NCBI RefSeq assembly: GCF_009863985.1 | Contig: NZ_WEZT01000018.1 | Span: forward strand, 1 to 34,197 | DNA from: Furfurilactobacillus milii | Lineage (GTDB): Bacteria > Bacillota > Bacilli > Lactobacillales > Lactobacillaceae | Reading direction: 5' to 3' | DNA length: 34,197 nucleotides | Part shown: positions 15,109-27,551 of the stretch, piece after piece | Numbering within the stretch: the first letter of the stretch is position 1 | Layout: the number at the start of each line of letters is the position of its first letter | Translations under genes and position numbers: made by a program | Notes under the pieces: generated by a model | Databases searched by the model: none | Seen by the model: only the letters and a program-made list of their open reading frames with translations | What the model was told of the DNA's origin: nothing

Positions 15109-16491
15109 TTAGTTTTGCGCGTTATACGCAATGTTTGAGAACTTGTTATAAGACTTAACAAATAGTAATTTGACAGTTCCCCGGGCACCAGAACGGTTCT
15201 TTTCAATAATGACTTCAACTTCCCCAACGTTTTGATCCTCGTCATCACGCGGATCGTTGTCATTATCCTCATCATCGTTGTCACGTTCATAGTAGTCATC
15301 ACGGTACAGGAAGGCAACAATATCGGCATCCTGTTCGATTGAACCAGATTCACGAATATCAGATAACACTGGTCGTTTATCCTGCCGTTGTTCCAAACCA
15401 CGAGATAGCTGTGACAAAGCAATAACTGGCACACGTAATTCCTTAGCCAATTTTTTTAACTGACGGGAAATATCAGAAACTTCTTGTTGCCGGTTTTCTT
15501 TGTTCCCACCTTCAATCAACTGAAGGTAATCGACAATAATAATCCCTAGATCATGTTCTTTGGCCAAACGACGGCACTTTGCACTGATTTCAGCCATCCG
15601 GTTACCTGGTGTGTCATCAATGTAAACGCTGGTCTTAGATAGCGCGCCCATGGCCACAACGAGGTTCTGCCATTCTTCATCAGTTAGCTGACCTGTTCTC
15701 AAATGGTTTGCATCGATACTGCCCTCAGCACAAAGCATCCGGTTGACTAATGATTCAGCACCCATTTCAAGACTGAACAAGGCCACCGTTTTATTCGTCT
15801 TTGTCGCCACGTTTTCGGCGATATTCAGAACAAACGCCGTTTTACCAACACCAGGACGGGCAGCAAGAATAATCAATTCATCATCATGGAATCCAGTCGT
15901 CATCTTGTCTAGTTCATGGAAGCCGGTAGCCAACCCGGTAATTTCATCACCATTCTTCGATAACTCATTAACCGTATTCATAGCCTGATTTAACACATCC
16001 GCAATCGGCTTAAAACCACCGCTATTGCGATCATCGGCCACCTTCATGATTTCCGTCTCGGCATTTTCAAGCAGTGTCGAAACATCATCCTCTTCGTTAT
16101 ATGAACGGGTAACAATGTCTGTCGCCGTCTTTATCAATCGACGTAGCAAAGCCTTCTCTTGAACAATCTTGGCATAGTAAACGACGTTAGCCGCAGTTGG
16201 CACTGCCTGTGCCAGCTCGGCAATGTAAGTCACCCCACCAACGTCATCAATTTGTGCGTTGGCAGTCAGGGCATCATTAACTGTCACGGCATCAACGACT
16301 GTACCGTTATTATTCAAATCAATCATCGTTTGAAAAATAATCTGATGCGCTCGACGGTAAAAGTCCTCAGCTTGGAGATATTCCATCGCTTCAGGCATGG
16401 CGTCATTACTTAAGAAAATGGCCCCCAATACGGCCTGCTCTGCTTCAATGTTTTGTGGCGGGGTTTGTTCCCGCAAATCTACATTATCCAT
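15109..16491 (-). CDS. dnaB: Replicative DNA helicase DnaB
   Basis: A 460-residue hexameric 5'-3' helicase that unwinds DNA at the fork and recruits primase. The N-terminal primase-interaction domain begins QNIEAEQAVLGAIF. The RecA-like domain has Walker A RPGVGKTA at about 212-219, Walker B IIIVDYLQLI near 320 and the DIRESGSIEQDADIV block. An acidic insert near residues 398-425 (ERDNDDEDNDNDPRDDEDQN) interrupts the usual short acidic stretch before the C-terminal VEVIIEKNRSGARGTV. GTGGAGA precedes the ATG by 7 nt. It is downstream of rplI in the order known from Firmicutes. Confidence 0.97.
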   Translation of the reverse strand: MDNVDLREQTPPQNIEAEQAVLGAIFLSNDAMPEAMEYLQAEDFYRRAHQIIFQTMIDLNNNGTVVDAVTVNDALTANAQIDDVGGVTYIAELAQAVPTAANVVYYAKIVQEKALLRRLIKTATDIVTRSYNEEDDVSTLLENAETEIMKVADDRNSGGFKPIADVLNQAMNTVNELSKNGDEITGLATGFHELDKMTTGFHDDELIILAARPGVGKTAFVLNIAENVATKTNKTVALFSLEMGAESLVNRMLCAEGSIDANHLRTGQLTDEEWQNLVVAMGALSKTSVYIDDTPGNRMAEISAKCRRLAKEHDLGIIIVDYLQLIEGGNKENRQQEVSDISRQLKKLAKELRVPVIALSQLSRGLEQRQDKRPVLSDIRESGSIEQDADIVAFLYRDDYYERDNDDEDNDNDPRDDEDQNVGEVEVIIEKNRSGARGTVKLLFVKSYNKFSNIAYNAQN

Positions 16492-16527
16492 GCTATCTCC
16501 ACTTGATTCTGAACCAAAATAACAAAA

Positions 16528-16553
16528 CGCACCATTTCCCGGGAAATAGTGCG
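16528..16553 (-). terminator. Hairpin between rplI and dnaB
   Basis: CGCAC-C-ATTTCCCGGGAAAT-A-GTGCG folds into a compact stem; on the minus strand it is followed by TTTTGTTATTTT. It lies in the 80-nt gap after rplI and could lower read-through into dnaB. No separate dnaB promoter was identified. Confidence 0.5.
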
Positions 16554-16571
16554 GTCAAAATGCCTTAATAA

Positions 16572-17024
16572 CTATTGTTCAACCACGTGCACACGAATCT
16601 TCGCGGTCACTTGGCTGTGTAGTTTAACTGGTACATTTGTATAACCGAGCACCCGAATTGGATCCGGCAATTCGATCTTGTGCTTATCTAACTTAATATT
16701 GAATTGTTGATTTAATGCCTGAGCAATCTGCTTTGAAGGAATTGAACCAAATAGACGACTATCTGAACCAGCTTTGGCCTTAATTTCAACAACTGTTTCA
16801 TCAGCCTCTAATTTCTGTTTCAATTCCTGAGCCGTTGCTAATTCAGCTGCTTCTTCGCGAGCTTCAGCACGTTGCTGGCCTTTTAATTGGCTCATAGCAG
16901 TAGCGGTTGCCGCTTTTGCCTTACCTGTCTTAATCAAAAAATTTTGAGCAAACCCATCTGGTACTTCTTTGACCTCACCGCGCTTGCCACGACCACGAAC
17001 ATCCTGCGTAAAAATAACTTTCAT
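16572..17024 (-). CDS. rplI: 50S ribosomal protein bL9
   Basis: A 150-residue bL9 of normal length. The N-terminal rRNA-binding domain has the conserved start [20 protein letters not shown] and the GFAQNFLI turn. A long connecting helix rich in Ala, Glu and Gln follows (about 42-78), then the C-terminal domain with [14 protein letters not shown]. Its Shine-Dalgarno AAGGAG overlaps the last codons of gdpP and the gap is only 5 nt, so translation is likely coupled. The gdpP-rplI-dnaB order is conserved in Firmicutes. Confidence 0.97.
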   Translation of the reverse strand: MKVIFTQDVRGRGKRGEVKEVPDGFAQNFLIKTGKAKAATATAMSQLKGQQRAEAREEAAELATAQELKQKLEADETVVEIKAKAGSDSRLFGSIPSKQIAQALNQQFNIKLDKHKIELPDPIRVLGYTNVPVKLHSQVTAKIRVHVVEQ

Positions 17025-17029
17025 CGTTG

Positions 17030-19057
17030 TTACTCCTTTGCATCCTGTGTCGCTTCTGCCGCCTGATTATTGAGAATGTTCAATAATTCTTGACGAACTT
17101 CAGTAACACTTTGATTTTCAATCTGTGTGGCTGCGTTTTGTAAATGACCGCCACCGCCCATTTGTTCCATGATGACCTGCACGTTAACCTCACCAGTAGA
17201 ACGAGCAGAGATACCAACCCGGTTGTCAGCACGTTGGGTGATAACAAACGAGGCTTCAACACCTGCCATATTTAGCAATGAATCAGCAGCTTGGGCTGCC
17301 GTTACTGAATCGTATGTGGTACCGTCTTCTCCAGCGATTAACGCCACGTTCTCATTAATCAGTTCAACTCGACTAATGAGGTGATTACGTTGCATGTAAC
17401 TGTCCGGATTTTCCTTATTAAATTGAACAATCAGCTCTGCATCAGCACCAGCTGACCGCAAATAGCTAGCTGCGTCAAACGTTCGCGTACCAGTATGGCT
17501 CGTGAAGTTTTTAGTATCAATTTCAATCCCGGATAGCATTGCTGTCGCTTCAATTTTGTTCATTGCGTTTGCTTCCTGTGGTTGATACTCTAACATCTCT
17601 GTAATCAACTCACAAGTTGAACTTGCATAAGGCTCAATGTAAACCAAAATTGGGTTTTCAGGGAATTCTTCACCCCGTCGATGATGATCAATAATCACAG
17701 TTCGATTCTGAAGCTTGTCATACACACTCTCAGCCATCGACATGGATGGCTTGGAATGATCCACCATAATCAATAAACTTTGATCAGTGGCCCGATTAGC
17801 AGCATCTGCCGGCGTGATGATTGCATCTTTTACTTCTGAATAATTATCAATGGACTGTAACAAACGTTGAATATCAGAATGGGACTGTTGTGCCTCATCC
17901 AGAATAATCCAACATTTCTTACCGTTCATCTGTGCAATCCGTCTAATCCCCAGGCATGCCCCTAATGAGTCCATATCAGGCGTTCGGTGACCAGCAACAA
18001 ATATCTGGTCCGATTGACTGAATAATTCCTGTAACGCCTGAGAAATCATTCTGGCACGCACACGCGTCCGTTTTTCCATTGGATTCGTCTTACCGCCGTA
18101 AAAACGTGCTTCCTCATTTTCAGCTTTAACGACAACCTGATCACCGCCACGACCAAGGGCTAAGTCCAAATTACTCTGAGCTAAGCTAGCCAGACGATTG
18201 ATATCTTTCTGTCCATAAGCTAATCCCATGGACAAAGTGAGCGGATAGTTCTGTTTAGAAGTGGTTTCACGAATCGTGTCGAGAATCTTAAACTTATCAG
18301 CTTCCAAATTTTCCAAGTCACTCAAATGGCCAACTAATAAATAATGATCTGAATTCAAACGGCGCAAGTACGTATTAAAATCTTTAGTCCAGTCTGTCAG
18401 TGTGCTCGTCACATAATTACGAAGTGTCGAAATATCTGAATCACTCATGCTTTGAGTCACTTCATCGTAGTTATCCAATGAAATAATTCCAAGGACAAGT
18501 TGTTCATTATGGTAGTCCCGTTCAATCTGCGCGTAATGACTGACATCCATCAGGTACACAACGTTTAACTCTGGTTGAACCAGCAAATAAAATTGCTTAT
18601 CAGCCCATGTAATCGTACTGTACGTTTCATCTTTTGCATGTGCTTCAATCGCATCAGCCAACGTTTGATCCACGCTGGCAATACTCTTCCCTAACACTTC
18701 TGTATCGCCAAAATAGGCCTGTAAATATGGATTAATCCAAGCGACGCGTTGATGATCATTGAAAATCAGCACGCCCATTGGCATTTCAATCAGTGCTTCC
18801 TGTTCACCACGTTTAATGCGATAGGATAAATCGGCGATGAACTCTTGCGTATCGATGCTGATCTCCTGCAGAGTATTGAAAATCACGACCAACACGACAA
18901 CGGCCGCAATCAGCACAATGAGCCCAAATATCCAATTCAACATAAACGCTGTAATAACGCCCAACAGGCCTAACGCCAACCCATAAAATGCAATCCACCG
19001 CAAACGCGTGTTTTGCATGAAAACGGGCAAACGAAATCTTGCGAGTAATTGTCTCAT
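17030..19057 (-). CDS. gdpP: Cyclic-di-AMP phosphodiesterase GdpP
   Basis: A 675-residue membrane-bound enzyme that hydrolyses c-di-AMP and so affects potassium, osmotic and wall homeostasis. Order seen: two N-terminal transmembrane helices (about 20-60), a PAS-like domain (about 84-150), a degenerate GGDEF domain (about 175-310) without a canonical GGDEF motif, then the DHH domain (DMDSLGA at 361-367, VDHSKP at 432-437, IDHH at 456-459) and DHHA1 with GGGGH at 634-638. All metal-binding motifs are intact. The start at 19057 has AAAGGA about 10 nt upstream. Its stop region carries the RBS of rplI. Confidence 0.95.
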   Translation of the reverse strand: MRQLLARFRLPVFMQNTRLRWIAFYGLALGLLGVITAFMLNWIFGLIVLIAAVVVLVVIFNTLQEISIDTQEFIADLSYRIKRGEQEALIEMPMGVLIFNDHQRVAWINPYLQAYFGDTEVLGKSIASVDQTLADAIEAHAKDETYSTITWADKQFYLLVQPELNVVYLMDVSHYAQIERDYHNEQLVLGIISLDNYDEVTQSMSDSDISTLRNYVTSTLTDWTKDFNTYLRRLNSDHYLLVGHLSDLENLEADKFKILDTIRETTSKQNYPLTLSMGLAYGQKDINRLASLAQSNLDLALGRGGDQVVVKAENEEARFYGGKTNPMEKRTRVRARMISQALQELFSQSDQIFVAGHRTPDMDSLGACLGIRRIAQMNGKKCWIILDEAQQSHSDIQRLLQSIDNYSEVKDAIITPADAANRATDQSLLIMVDHSKPSMSMAESVYDKLQNRTVIIDHHRRGEEFPENPILVYIEPYASSTCELITEMLEYQPQEANAMNKIEATAMLSGIEIDTKNFTSHTGTRTFDAASYLRSAGADAELIVQFNKENPDSYMQRNHLISRVELINENVALIAGEDGTTYDSVTAAQAADSLLNMAGVEASFVITQRADNRVGISARSTGEVNVQVIMEQMGGGGHLQNAATQIENQSVTEVRQELLNILNNQAAEATQDAKE

Positions 19058-19083
19058 GTTGTTCGTTCCTTTCTATAAAGTAT

Positions 19084-19176
19084 TGTTACCAGTAAAGTAC
19101 TTCGGTACCGTTACACTGTTACCAGTTTATCACATCTAATGTGACCAATACACAGCACACGACAGTCTGTGGATAA
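19084..19176 (-). promoter_or_regulatory. gdpP upstream region: repeats, palindrome and a DnaA box
   Basis: The 183-bp gap between rpsR and gdpP holds four signals. A direct repeat TGTTACCAGT occurs at 19084-19093 and 19118-19127. The palindrome TCACAT-CTA-ATGTGA is at 19130-19144. A perfect 9-bp DnaA box TGTGGATAA lies at 19168-19176. On the minus strand a poor -10 candidate (TAAACT) follows the palindrome with no good -35. The signals are seen; their use is inferred. Confidence 0.4.
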
Positions 19177-19197
19177 TGAAATTGGCAAACTTAAAGA

Positions 19198-19227
19198 CTA
19201 AAAAAACAGCCCCTAAAAGGGCTGTTT
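19198..19227 (-). terminator. Rho-independent terminator after rpsR
   Basis: On the minus strand AAACAGCCC pairs with GGGCTGTTT around a short loop and is followed by TTTT. It ends the rpsF-ssb-rpsR operon 13 nt past the rpsR stop and insulates gdpP. Confidence 0.88.
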
Positions 19228-19240
19228 GATAAATCATTGA

Positions 19241-19483
19241 TTAGTCTTCGGCTACGAATGGAAGCAAGCCCATGATCCGTGAACGCTTGATTGCCACCGT
19301 CAAACGACGTTGGTTCTTAGCGGACGTACCAGTCACCCGACGAGGTAAAATCTTGCCTCGTTCTGAGATGAACCGTTGCAACAATTCAGTGTCTTTGTAA
19401 TCGATGTATTCGATGTGGTTTGCGGCGATGAAGTCTACCTTACGGCGACGACGGTTACCACCACGACGACGTTGATCTGCCAT
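19241..19483 (-). CDS. rpsR: 30S ribosomal protein bS18
   Basis: An 80-residue bS18 of normal length with the basic N-terminus [13 protein letters not shown] and the conserved [20 protein letters not shown] and [14 protein letters not shown] blocks, ending with ALK-like [13 protein letters not shown]. It binds S6 on the small-subunit platform. It is third in the rpsF-ssb-rpsR operon, 25 nt after ssb, with AGGAGGA upstream of its ATG. Confidence 0.98.
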   Translation of the reverse strand: MADQRRRGGNRRRRKVDFIAANHIEYIDYKDTELLQRFISERGKILPRRVTGTSAKNQRRLTVAIKRSRIMGLLPFVAED

Positions 19484-19508
19484 GATATGATCCTCCTATC
19501 TTCTGAGA

Positions 19509-20051
19509 CTAGAATGGAAGGTCGTCATCCGAAATGTCAATGCTTTCACCATTACCGGCGAAAGGATCAGCAGGGGCCTGGCTTGTTTGACTGGAAGGTG
19601 CAGCATTACCCGCATTGTTCCCGCCATTATTACCAGTGCCGCCAAACGGATTGGCGCTTCCTGATTGAGGAGCATTATTGTTGTAGCCGCCGTTGTCGTT
19701 TGTGTTACCGGAAGTCCGTTGATCAGATTGAGAACGGGATTCTAGTAAGGCAAAGTTTTCGACGACTACTTCAGTGACGTAAACGCGCTGGCCCTGTTGG
19801 TTCTCGTAGTTCCGGGTTTGAATCCGGCCCTCGATACCAACTAGTGAACCCTTATGCGTGAAGTTAGCGAAGTTTTCCGCTGACTTACGCCAGATTACAC
19901 AGTTAATGAAATCAGCCTCTCGTTGGCCCTGTTGGTTAGTGAACTGACGGTCCACTGCCAACGTAAATGAACCAACAGCTGCTCCTGATTGTGTGTAACG
20001 AACTTCAGGGTCACGGGTTAAGCGTCCGGTAAGAACTGCGCGATTAATCAT
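19509..20051 (-). CDS. ssb: Single-stranded DNA-binding protein
   Basis: A 180-residue SSB. The OB fold spans about residues 1-106 and starts [20 protein letters not shown] with the conserved [22 protein letters not shown] disordered Asn/Gly/Gln/Pro-rich linker follows (about 115-170). The acidic tip DISDDDLPF, which recruits repair and replication partners, is intact. It lies between rpsF and rpsR in the classic Firmicutes operon, 36 nt after rpsF, and coats ssDNA at the nearby origin and elsewhere. Confidence 0.97.
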   Translation of the reverse strand: MINRAVLTGRLTRDPEVRYTQSGAAVGSFTLAVDRQFTNQQGQREADFINCVIWRKSAENFANFTHKGSLVGIEGRIQTRNYENQQGQRVYVTEVVVENFALLESRSQSDQRTSGNTNDNGGYNNNAPQSGSANPFGGTGNNGGNNAGNAAPSSQTSQAPADPFAGNGESIDISDDDLPF

Positions 20052-20087
20052 AGTTGTAGTGCTCCTCTCTTAAAATTTTTGTTTTGT

Positions 20088-20387
20088 TTACTTGTCGTCA
20101 CGTTTAACGATCATGTGACGCAAGATGCCATCGCTGATTTTAGCCAAACGATCAAATTCGTTTAAAGCTTCAGCCTGGTCAGTGGTTAGGTTTACAACGT
20201 GGTAAGTACCTTCGTTGAAGCCTCCAATTTCGTACGCAAAGCGACGAGTTGACCAGTCTTTTGAATCAGCAATTTGTGCACCATTGTCTGTCAAAATCTT
20301 GTCGAAACGTTCAACTAAGGCTTGCTTAGCTTCACTGTCAAGATCTGGGCGAACAATATAAGTAATTTCATACTTAGTTGCTAACAT
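20088..20387 (-). CDS. rpsF: 30S ribosomal protein bS6
   Basis: A 99-residue bS6 of normal length: [19 protein letters not shown], a central [20 protein letters not shown] block and [19 protein letters not shown], ending with [10 protein letters not shown]. It forms a heterodimer with S18. It heads the rpsF-ssb-rpsR operon behind its own promoter and a structured leader. AAGGAGG lies about 10 nt before the ATG and is itself base-paired in the predicted leader fold. Confidence 0.97.
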   Translation of the reverse strand: MLATKYEITYIVRPDLDSEAKQALVERFDKILTDNGAQIADSKDWSTRRFAYEIGGFNEGTYHVVNLTTDQAEALNEFDRLAKISDGILRHMIVKRDDK

Positions 20388-20389
20388 TG

Positions 20390-20507
20390 ACTGTCTACCT
20401 CCTTATGGACTTTTGACCCGCTGTTTTTCAAACGGGTAAGGAGTCATTCACCAGAATGGCGAACGCTCACGAACTAAAAGTATAGCATGGCAAAGCTTAA
20501 ATAACAA
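20390..20507 (-). promoter_or_regulatory. rpsF promoter and candidate S6:S18 leader
   Basis: Minus-strand -35 TTGTTA (20502-20507) and -10 TATACT (20479-20484) have a 17-bp spacer. The leader of about 85 nt can fold with CTCCTTA pairing to TAAGGAG of the rpsF Shine-Dalgarno (20437-20443 with 20399-20405), and with an inner stem CCCG/CGGG (20433-20436 with 20417-20420) close to a CCG trinucleotide. This fits the idea of the S6:S18 autoregulatory leader known upstream of rpsF in many bacteria. Pairing is seen; binding is inferred. Confidence 0.55.
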
Positions 20508-20646
20508 GGGATAGCTTATTGCGTTTGATGTAACTGATCGACGTATACACGCCACGTTACAAACACTAAAAGGTTATTTTGTCTTACCACAGAACTCCTA
20601 ATCCGCAACGCCTGTTGTTCGTTCACACACCTATAACATACGCAAA

Positions 20647-20670
20647 ACGATAACAAATGTTTGTTGTCGT
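20647..20670 (-). terminator. Weak terminator-like hairpin after the YbjQ-family gene
   Basis: ACGA-AACAAA pairs with TTTGTT-TCGT (one mismatch, tiny loop) on the minus strand and is followed by TTTTGCG. It lies 27 nt past the stop. The rest of the gap to the rpsF promoter (about 20508-20646) shows nothing I recognise. Confidence 0.4.
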
Positions 20671-20696
20671 CGAATCTTTTTTATCTTAATTACTCG

Positions 20697-21026
20697 CTAC
20701 TTAAATTTAACAGCCGTTCCATAAGCCGCGACAGTCTCCATGTCTTGACTAATTGAATCCGAGTCATAACGCATCATGACTACGGCATCAGCACCCATCG
20801 CCGCAGCGTTGTCTCTCAATCGATCCACTGCGATATCCCGTGCCTCACTGAGCAACTCAGTATAGGCTTTAATTTCACCACCAACGATGTTTTTCAAACC
20901 AGCACCAATATTACGCACAACATTTTTGGATTGCGTTGTTAACCCAAATACTTCACCAATAACTTCATACTCTTGACCAGGGATCCGTTCTGTCGTCACG
21001 ACGAGAATCTTTTTTGAATCACTCAT
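20697..21026 (-). CDS. YbjQ/UPF0145-family protein
   Basis: A 109-residue YbjQ-like protein (DUF74, a small fold proposed to pentamerise and sometimes called a putative heavy-metal-binding domain). Conserved parts are [14 protein letters not shown], the GG-x-x-x-AYT block ([17 protein letters not shown]) and [14 protein letters not shown]. The physiological role is not known. I chose the ATG at 21026, with AAGGA 11 nt upstream, over one at 21038 that would overlap the RBS. It sits alone between gyrA and the rpsF operon, a place where many lactobacilli have nothing. Confidence 0.85.
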   Translation of the reverse strand: MSDSKKILVVTTERIPGQEYEVIGEVFGLTTQSKNVVRNIGAGLKNIVGGEIKAYTELLSEARDIAVDRLRDNAAAMGADAVVMMRYDSDSISQDMETVAAYGTAVKFK

Positions 21027-21111
21027 GCAATACCACATCCTTAGCTAGAATTTATAATTCGCTTTTATTGTCTAGGATTAGCATCATAAAAGCAATCGAC
21101 AGCTACTGAGT

Positions 21112-21147
21112 AAATAAAAAAGCACCGCGATTTTATTCGCGATGCTT
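21112..21147 (-). terminator. Rho-independent terminator after gyrA
   Basis: On the minus strand AGCATCGCGA pairs with TCGCGGTGCT (one wobble) around a 6-nt loop and is followed by TTTTTATTT. It starts about 15 nt after the gyrA stop and closes the yaaA-recF-gyrB-gyrA operon. Confidence 0.85.
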
Positions 21148-21161
21148 TAATTAATTGTGCT

Positions 21162-23804
21162 TTATTCGTTGTCGTCATCAGCATCATCAGATGTATCATC
21201 CTGATCAGCTTCAGCACGCTTCAACAATTCGTTGACCTGTTCGTCAGCGTCACCGGCTGGTTCATCGCCTGCTACTGGTGTCGTCGAATCAACATCCTCG
21301 CTTGAAGATGATGCCACTGTGTTATCACCATCGGTTGGTGTCGCACTGGCTGAATCATCTTCGTCCTCGATTTCAGGTTCTACTTTGGCCATCGTTGCGA
21401 CTGAGGCATCTTCATCGATTCGAATCAAATGAACCCCAAGCGCTGCACGGCCTGTTTCAGAAACAGAATCGATGCTAAAGCGGATCATAACACCCTTGTT
21501 AGTCACTAGCATGATGTCTTCCGTGCCGCTAACCGTTGTTAATCCAGTCAGTGGCCCATTCTTAGCTGTCACGTTAACAGTCTTAATCCCTTTACCACCG
21601 CGACCCTTAATCGGGTATTCGCTGGCTTTGGTTTGCTTACCGTAACCCTTCTCGCTAATAACAAGCACATGACTGTCCGGTTTCAACACGTCGGCACCAA
21701 CGACAAAGTCATCGTCACGCAAACGAATTCCGCGAACGCCAGCCGCAGAACGACCCATGTCGCGAACAGCATCTTCAGCAAATGATACCGCGTAACCAAG
21801 GTGGGTTCCGATAATCATGTTTTGATGACCATCCGTGATGGAAACATTCATCAACTCATCACCATCGTGCAAGTTGATGGCCTTCAGTCCATTGCTCCGA
21901 ATATTACTGAATTCACTAACAGCCGTGCGTTTAACCACACCATGAACCGTTGTGAAGAACAAGTAATTATTGCTCTCATCCGGACCACCCTTGACGTTGA
22001 TCACCGCTTGAATACGTTCACCGGCATCCACGCCAAGTAAGTTGATCACTGGAATTCCCTTAGCTGTTCGGCCATATTCAGGAATTTCGTAGCCCTTCAT
22101 GGCATAAACTTTCCCAGTGTTGGTAAACATCATCAACCGGTCATGAGTCGACGTAGAAATTAGGTGTTCAATGAAGTCGTCATCATGAACGTTCATCCCC
22201 TGAACCCCACGGCCACCACGATGTTGCGCTTTGAACTCGGTTGTTGGTAGACGTTTGATATAACCATTGTGAGTCAACGTCACAATGACGTCTTCTTCTT
22301 CGATTAAATCTTCGTCTTCAATATTCGAAATGTCACCGACCTGTAACTCAGTCCGTCGTTTGTCACCAAACTTAGTCTGAATTTCAAGTAGTTCTTGGTA
22401 GATGATTTCGTTGATCCGTGAATCATGGGCCAAGATATCCTTGTAGTCAGCGATATCTTTCATCAACCCAGTGTATTCATCTTCAATTTTGCCACGTTCC
22501 AAACCAGTTAACCGAACCAGCCGCATATCCAAAATGGCTTGCGCCTGCTTGTCGGACAATGAGTAGTTGTTCATTAACTGGGCTTTGGCAACATCAGCCG
22601 TTTGTGAATTACGAATAATCGAAATAATGGCGTCAATGTGGTCCAACGCGATCCGCAAACCTTCAAGAATGTGCGCCCGCGCCTGAGCACGCTTTAAATC
22701 AAACTCAGTCCGACGACGGATAACACTTTCTTGATGCCGCAAGTAGTCAATCAAAATTTGCTTAAGACTAAGAACTTTCGGCGTGCCATCTTCAATAGCC
22801 AACATGTTGAAGCTGAATGAGGTTTGCAACATCGTCATCTTGTACAAGTTATTCAAAATAACGGACGCAGAAAAGTCTCGACGCGCGTCAATCACAATCC
22901 GCATACCTTCACGATCAGATTCATCGTTGATATCCGTGATACCCTCGATGCGTTTGTCACGTGCTAATTCAGCGATATGCTCAATCAATCGGGCCTTGTT
23001 AACCATGTATGGCAATTCGGTCACGATGATGCGTTCCTTGCCGTTCTTTTGCGTTTCGATGTCAACTTTTGAACGCACGGTAATGGATCCCTTACCCGTT
23101 TCGTAAGCCTTCCGAATACCAGCCTTACCCATGACGATCGCACCGGTTGGGAAGTCTGGTCCCGGAATGGCTTCCATCAGATCAGCCGTTGTGGCATCAG
23201 GGTTGTCCATCAAAATGTGGATTCCCTTGATAACTTCAGCCAAGTTATGCGGTGGAATACTCGTCGCCATCCCCACGGCAATCCCTGAAGCACCGTTAAC
23301 TAACAGGTTAGGGAACCGTGCTGGCAATACCGTTGGTTCACGTTCTGTACCGTCATAGTTGTCTTGAAAATCAATCGTGTTTTTATTGATATCACGCAAC
23401 ATTTCCAGTGCAATCTTACTCATCCGCACTTCCGTGTAACGCATAGCAGCCGCACCGTCACCATCGACAGAACCGAAGTTCCCGTGACCGTCAACTAACA
23501 TATACCGGTAACTAAAATCTTGTGCCATCCGCACCATGGATTCATACACGGCGCTGTCACCATGTGGGTGATACTTACCTAAAACGTCACCAACAATTCT
23601 GGCGGACTTTTTATAGGGTTTGTCCGGTGTATTGCCAAGTTCATGCATATCGTACAAAATCCGGCGGTGAACCGGCTTCATTCCGTCACGAACATCTGGC
23701 AGCGCCCGGGCGACAATAACGGACATCGCATAATCCAAAAATGATGTCCGCATCGTTTGCGACAAATTGACGTCGGTGATGCGACTCGGTAAATCTTCGC
23801 TCAT
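21162..23804 (-). CDS. gyrA: DNA gyrase subunit A
   Basis: An 880-residue gyrase A subunit that cuts and rejoins the gate DNA segment during negative supercoiling. The breakage-reunion domain has catalytic Tyr at about 123 ([11 protein letters not shown]) and the helix [10 protein letters not shown] with Ser84 and Glu88, the usual unmutated Gram-positive quinolone-region residues. The C-terminal beta-pinwheel carries the GyrA box [10 protein letters not shown]. After about residue 807 a low-complexity acidic tail of some 74 residues ([11 protein letters not shown] ... [12 protein letters not shown]) extends beyond the pinwheel. The gene is 63 nt downstream of gyrB. Confidence 0.97.
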   Translation of the reverse strand: MSEDLPSRITDVNLSQTMRTSFLDYAMSVIVARALPDVRDGMKPVHRRILYDMHELGNTPDKPYKKSARIVGDVLGKYHPHGDSAVYESMVRMAQDFSYRYMLVDGHGNFGSVDGDGAAAMRYTEVRMSKIALEMLRDINKNTIDFQDNYDGTEREPTVLPARFPNLLVNGASGIAVGMATSIPPHNLAEVIKGIHILMDNPDATTADLMEAIPGPDFPTGAIVMGKAGIRKAYETGKGSITVRSKVDIETQKNGKERIIVTELPYMVNKARLIEHIAELARDKRIEGITDINDESDREGMRIVIDARRDFSASVILNNLYKMTMLQTSFSFNMLAIEDGTPKVLSLKQILIDYLRHQESVIRRRTEFDLKRAQARAHILEGLRIALDHIDAIISIIRNSQTADVAKAQLMNNYSLSDKQAQAILDMRLVRLTGLERGKIEDEYTGLMKDIADYKDILAHDSRINEIIYQELLEIQTKFGDKRRTELQVGDISNIEDEDLIEEEDVIVTLTHNGYIKRLPTTEFKAQHRGGRGVQGMNVHDDDFIEHLISTSTHDRLMMFTNTGKVYAMKGYEIPEYGRTAKGIPVINLLGVDAGERIQAVINVKGGPDESNNYLFFTTVHGVVKRTAVSEFSNIRSNGLKAINLHDGDELMNVSITDGHQNMIIGTHLGYAVSFAEDAVRDMGRSAAGVRGIRLRDDDFVVGADVLKPDSHVLVISEKGYGKQTKASEYPIKGRGGKGIKTVNVTAKNGPLTGLTTVSGTEDIMLVTNKGVMIRFSIDSVSETGRAALGVHLIRIDEDASVATMAKVEPEIEDEDDSASATPTDGDNTVASSSSEDVDSTTPVAGDEPAGDADEQVNELLKRAEADQDDTSDDADDDNE

Positions 23805-23867
23805 TTCGCTACTCCTTTGTCTTCGTTCTTACGTCGGCGCTCTAGTGCTTTAATTCACACAAACAAA

Positions 23868-25910
<2,043 letters not shown>

Positions 25911-25984
25911 TCAAACGTGGCCCAGCATCTAAAAACGGACCGTTAACCACGTTGCTCAAAAACTGCTGCTTACTAACTTGTTAC

Positions 25985-27169
25985 TCACTCCTGTTTTGGT
26001 TCCTGTCCATCGGTACCGTTCTGACTATCACTACCATCGTTTGATGATACTAATTCATCCTGACTTAAATGACCGCTAGCAATATTGAATATCGTTGGGT
26101 CATTAATCAGTTTGCGGGCAATACCGCTTAACGATGTGGTGGTTAGAAAGGTTTGCACCTTGTCTTGAATAGACCGCAACAGGTGTGTCTGTCTTGCATC
26201 ATCCAGTTCACTCAGCACGTCATCCAGCAACAACACTGGGTATTCACCTGTGATTGCCTTCATCAAATCAATTTCAGCTAGTTTCACAGATAATGCTGTT
26301 GTCCGTTGCTGACCTTGTGAGCCAAACGTCTGGACATTTTTGCCATTAACCATGAAGTGAAGGTCATCGCGGTGAGGGCCAATTAATGTCGTCCCTTGCT
26401 CGATTTCCTTCGCTTGTTGTCGCTCAAACTGTTCCTGATACGCTTTGTATAAGGTATCAACACTTTGTTCGCGCGTTGCTTTAATCTGGTTAACGTATTC
26501 AAACGCGAGTTCTTCACGCTCTTGCGAAATCACTTTATGCACTTGTTGCGCCCAAACGGCTAGTTGATCAAGAAAATTCAACCGTGCCGCAACAATTTCA
26601 GCGCCAAACGCAGCTAGTTGATCACTCAACACACCGAGATAAACCAAATCCTTAGCCTGTTTACGTTGCAATTGTCGCAAGTAATTATTCCGCTGTCGCA
26701 AAATTGACCGATACTGACCAGCGTTATACAGATACTTAGGACTCATTTGACCAAATTCTTGGTCAATGAAATGTCTTCGCACTGATGGCGACCCCTTAAC
26801 CAGCTCCAAATCCTCTGGGGCAAACAAAATCACATTAAGATTGCCCACATAAGCCGATAAACGAGCCTGCTCAAGGTGGTTCACCTTGGCTTTTTTGCCC
26901 TTCTTGCTAAACGTCAGCTCTAATGGCGTAACCGTATTCGTTTTATGAACACGACCAGCAACTAAGGCCTCATTAGCTTGCCAGCCAATTAAGTCACGAT
27001 CATTGGCCGTTCTGTGCGAACGCGTCAAGGCTAAAACGTAAATTGCTTCCAGCAGGTTTGTCTTCCCCTGTGCATTTTCGCCCAGTAACACATTCACACC
27101 TTGATTAAATTTGACGTCAAGGTCAGCGTAATTACGAAAATTCTTGAGGTGTAAACCTTCCAGGTACAT
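25985..27169 (-). CDS. recF: DNA replication and repair protein RecF
   Basis: A 394-residue SMC-like ATPase that helps load RecA at gapped DNA. The Walker A motif GENAQGKT is at residues 30-37 after [13 protein letters not shown], the ABC signature region is [18 protein letters not shown] and Walker B is [14 protein letters not shown]. The last 20 or so residues ([20 protein letters not shown]) are a hydrophilic tail. The ATG immediately follows the yaaA TAA (no gap), so translation is coupled. The yaaA-recF-gyrB-gyrA order is standard near oriC. Confidence 0.96.
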   Translation of the reverse strand: MYLEGLHLKNFRNYADLDVKFNQGVNVLLGENAQGKTNLLEAIYVLALTRSHRTANDRDLIGWQANEALVAGRVHKTNTVTPLELTFSKKGKKAKVNHLEQARLSAYVGNLNVILFAPEDLELVKGSPSVRRHFIDQEFGQMSPKYLYNAGQYRSILRQRNNYLRQLQRKQAKDLVYLGVLSDQLAAFGAEIVAARLNFLDQLAVWAQQVHKVISQEREELAFEYVNQIKATREQSVDTLYKAYQEQFERQQAKEIEQGTTLIGPHRDDLHFMVNGKNVQTFGSQGQQRTTALSVKLAEIDLMKAITGEYPVLLLDDVLSELDDARQTHLLRSIQDKVQTFLTTTSLSGIARKLINDPTIFNIASGHLSQDELVSSNDGSDSQNGTDGQEPKQE

Positions 27170-27430
27170 TTACGCATCCTTTTCCGTTGTGTCTGCTGAC
27201 TGATTTTGCCGTATAAAAAATAGCCCTACATCTGGGACATCTACTGAATCACCAGGATAAAGTTTACGACCACGACGATCATCCGGTTCGTTATTAACGG
27301 ATACTGAATGCTCGCGTAAGTACCACTTAGCCTGGCCACCTGAATCAACAACTGATTCTTCTTTCAATAGTTGGCCCAAAGTAATGAAGGCTGTCTTGAT
27401 TAAAACTTCTTTTTTCACAATCAACACCAT
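27170..27430 (-). CDS. yaaA: S4-domain RNA-binding protein YaaA
   Basis: An 86-residue S4-like protein between dnaN and recF, as in Bacillus and lactobacilli. The S4 alpha-L fold is seen in ITLGQLLKEESVVDSGGQAK, followed by WYLREHSVSVNNEPDDRRGRKLYPGD. The family is thought to bind ribosomal RNA or tRNA; the exact role is unclear. The start is ambiguous: ATG 27430 is tight against AAGGG, and a GTG four codons later would have better spacing. It begins the operon that ends with gyrA. Confidence 0.9.
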   Translation of the reverse strand: MVLIVKKEVLIKTAFITLGQLLKEESVVDSGGQAKWYLREHSVSVNNEPDDRRGRKLYPGDSVDVPDVGLFFIRQNQSADTTEKDA

Positions 27431-27448
27431 CCCTTACTTACAGTAACT

Positions 27449-27477
27449 ATTATACCGTTTTCAGAACCGAAAAACAA
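27449..27477 (-). promoter_or_regulatory. Promoter of the yaaA-recF-gyrB-gyrA operon
   Basis: On the minus strand -35 TTGTTT (27472-27477) and a perfect -10 TATAAT (27449-27454) are separated by exactly 17 bp. The predicted start point is about 10-15 nt upstream of the yaaA start codon, giving a very short leader. Confidence 0.75.
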
Positions 27478-27551
27478 TTAATTAACCGCTTTTTACGCCC
27501 TATAATCGATTTTATATCTTTTTAAATACCCGATACTAACGAACCCTCAAA

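Noticed and set aside
15024-15434. 136-codon minus-strand frame overlapping the 3' end of dnaB
   Set aside because: Almost entirely inside dnaB in another frame; repetitive Thr/Met composition caused by the acidic codon repeats of dnaB, and no RBS.
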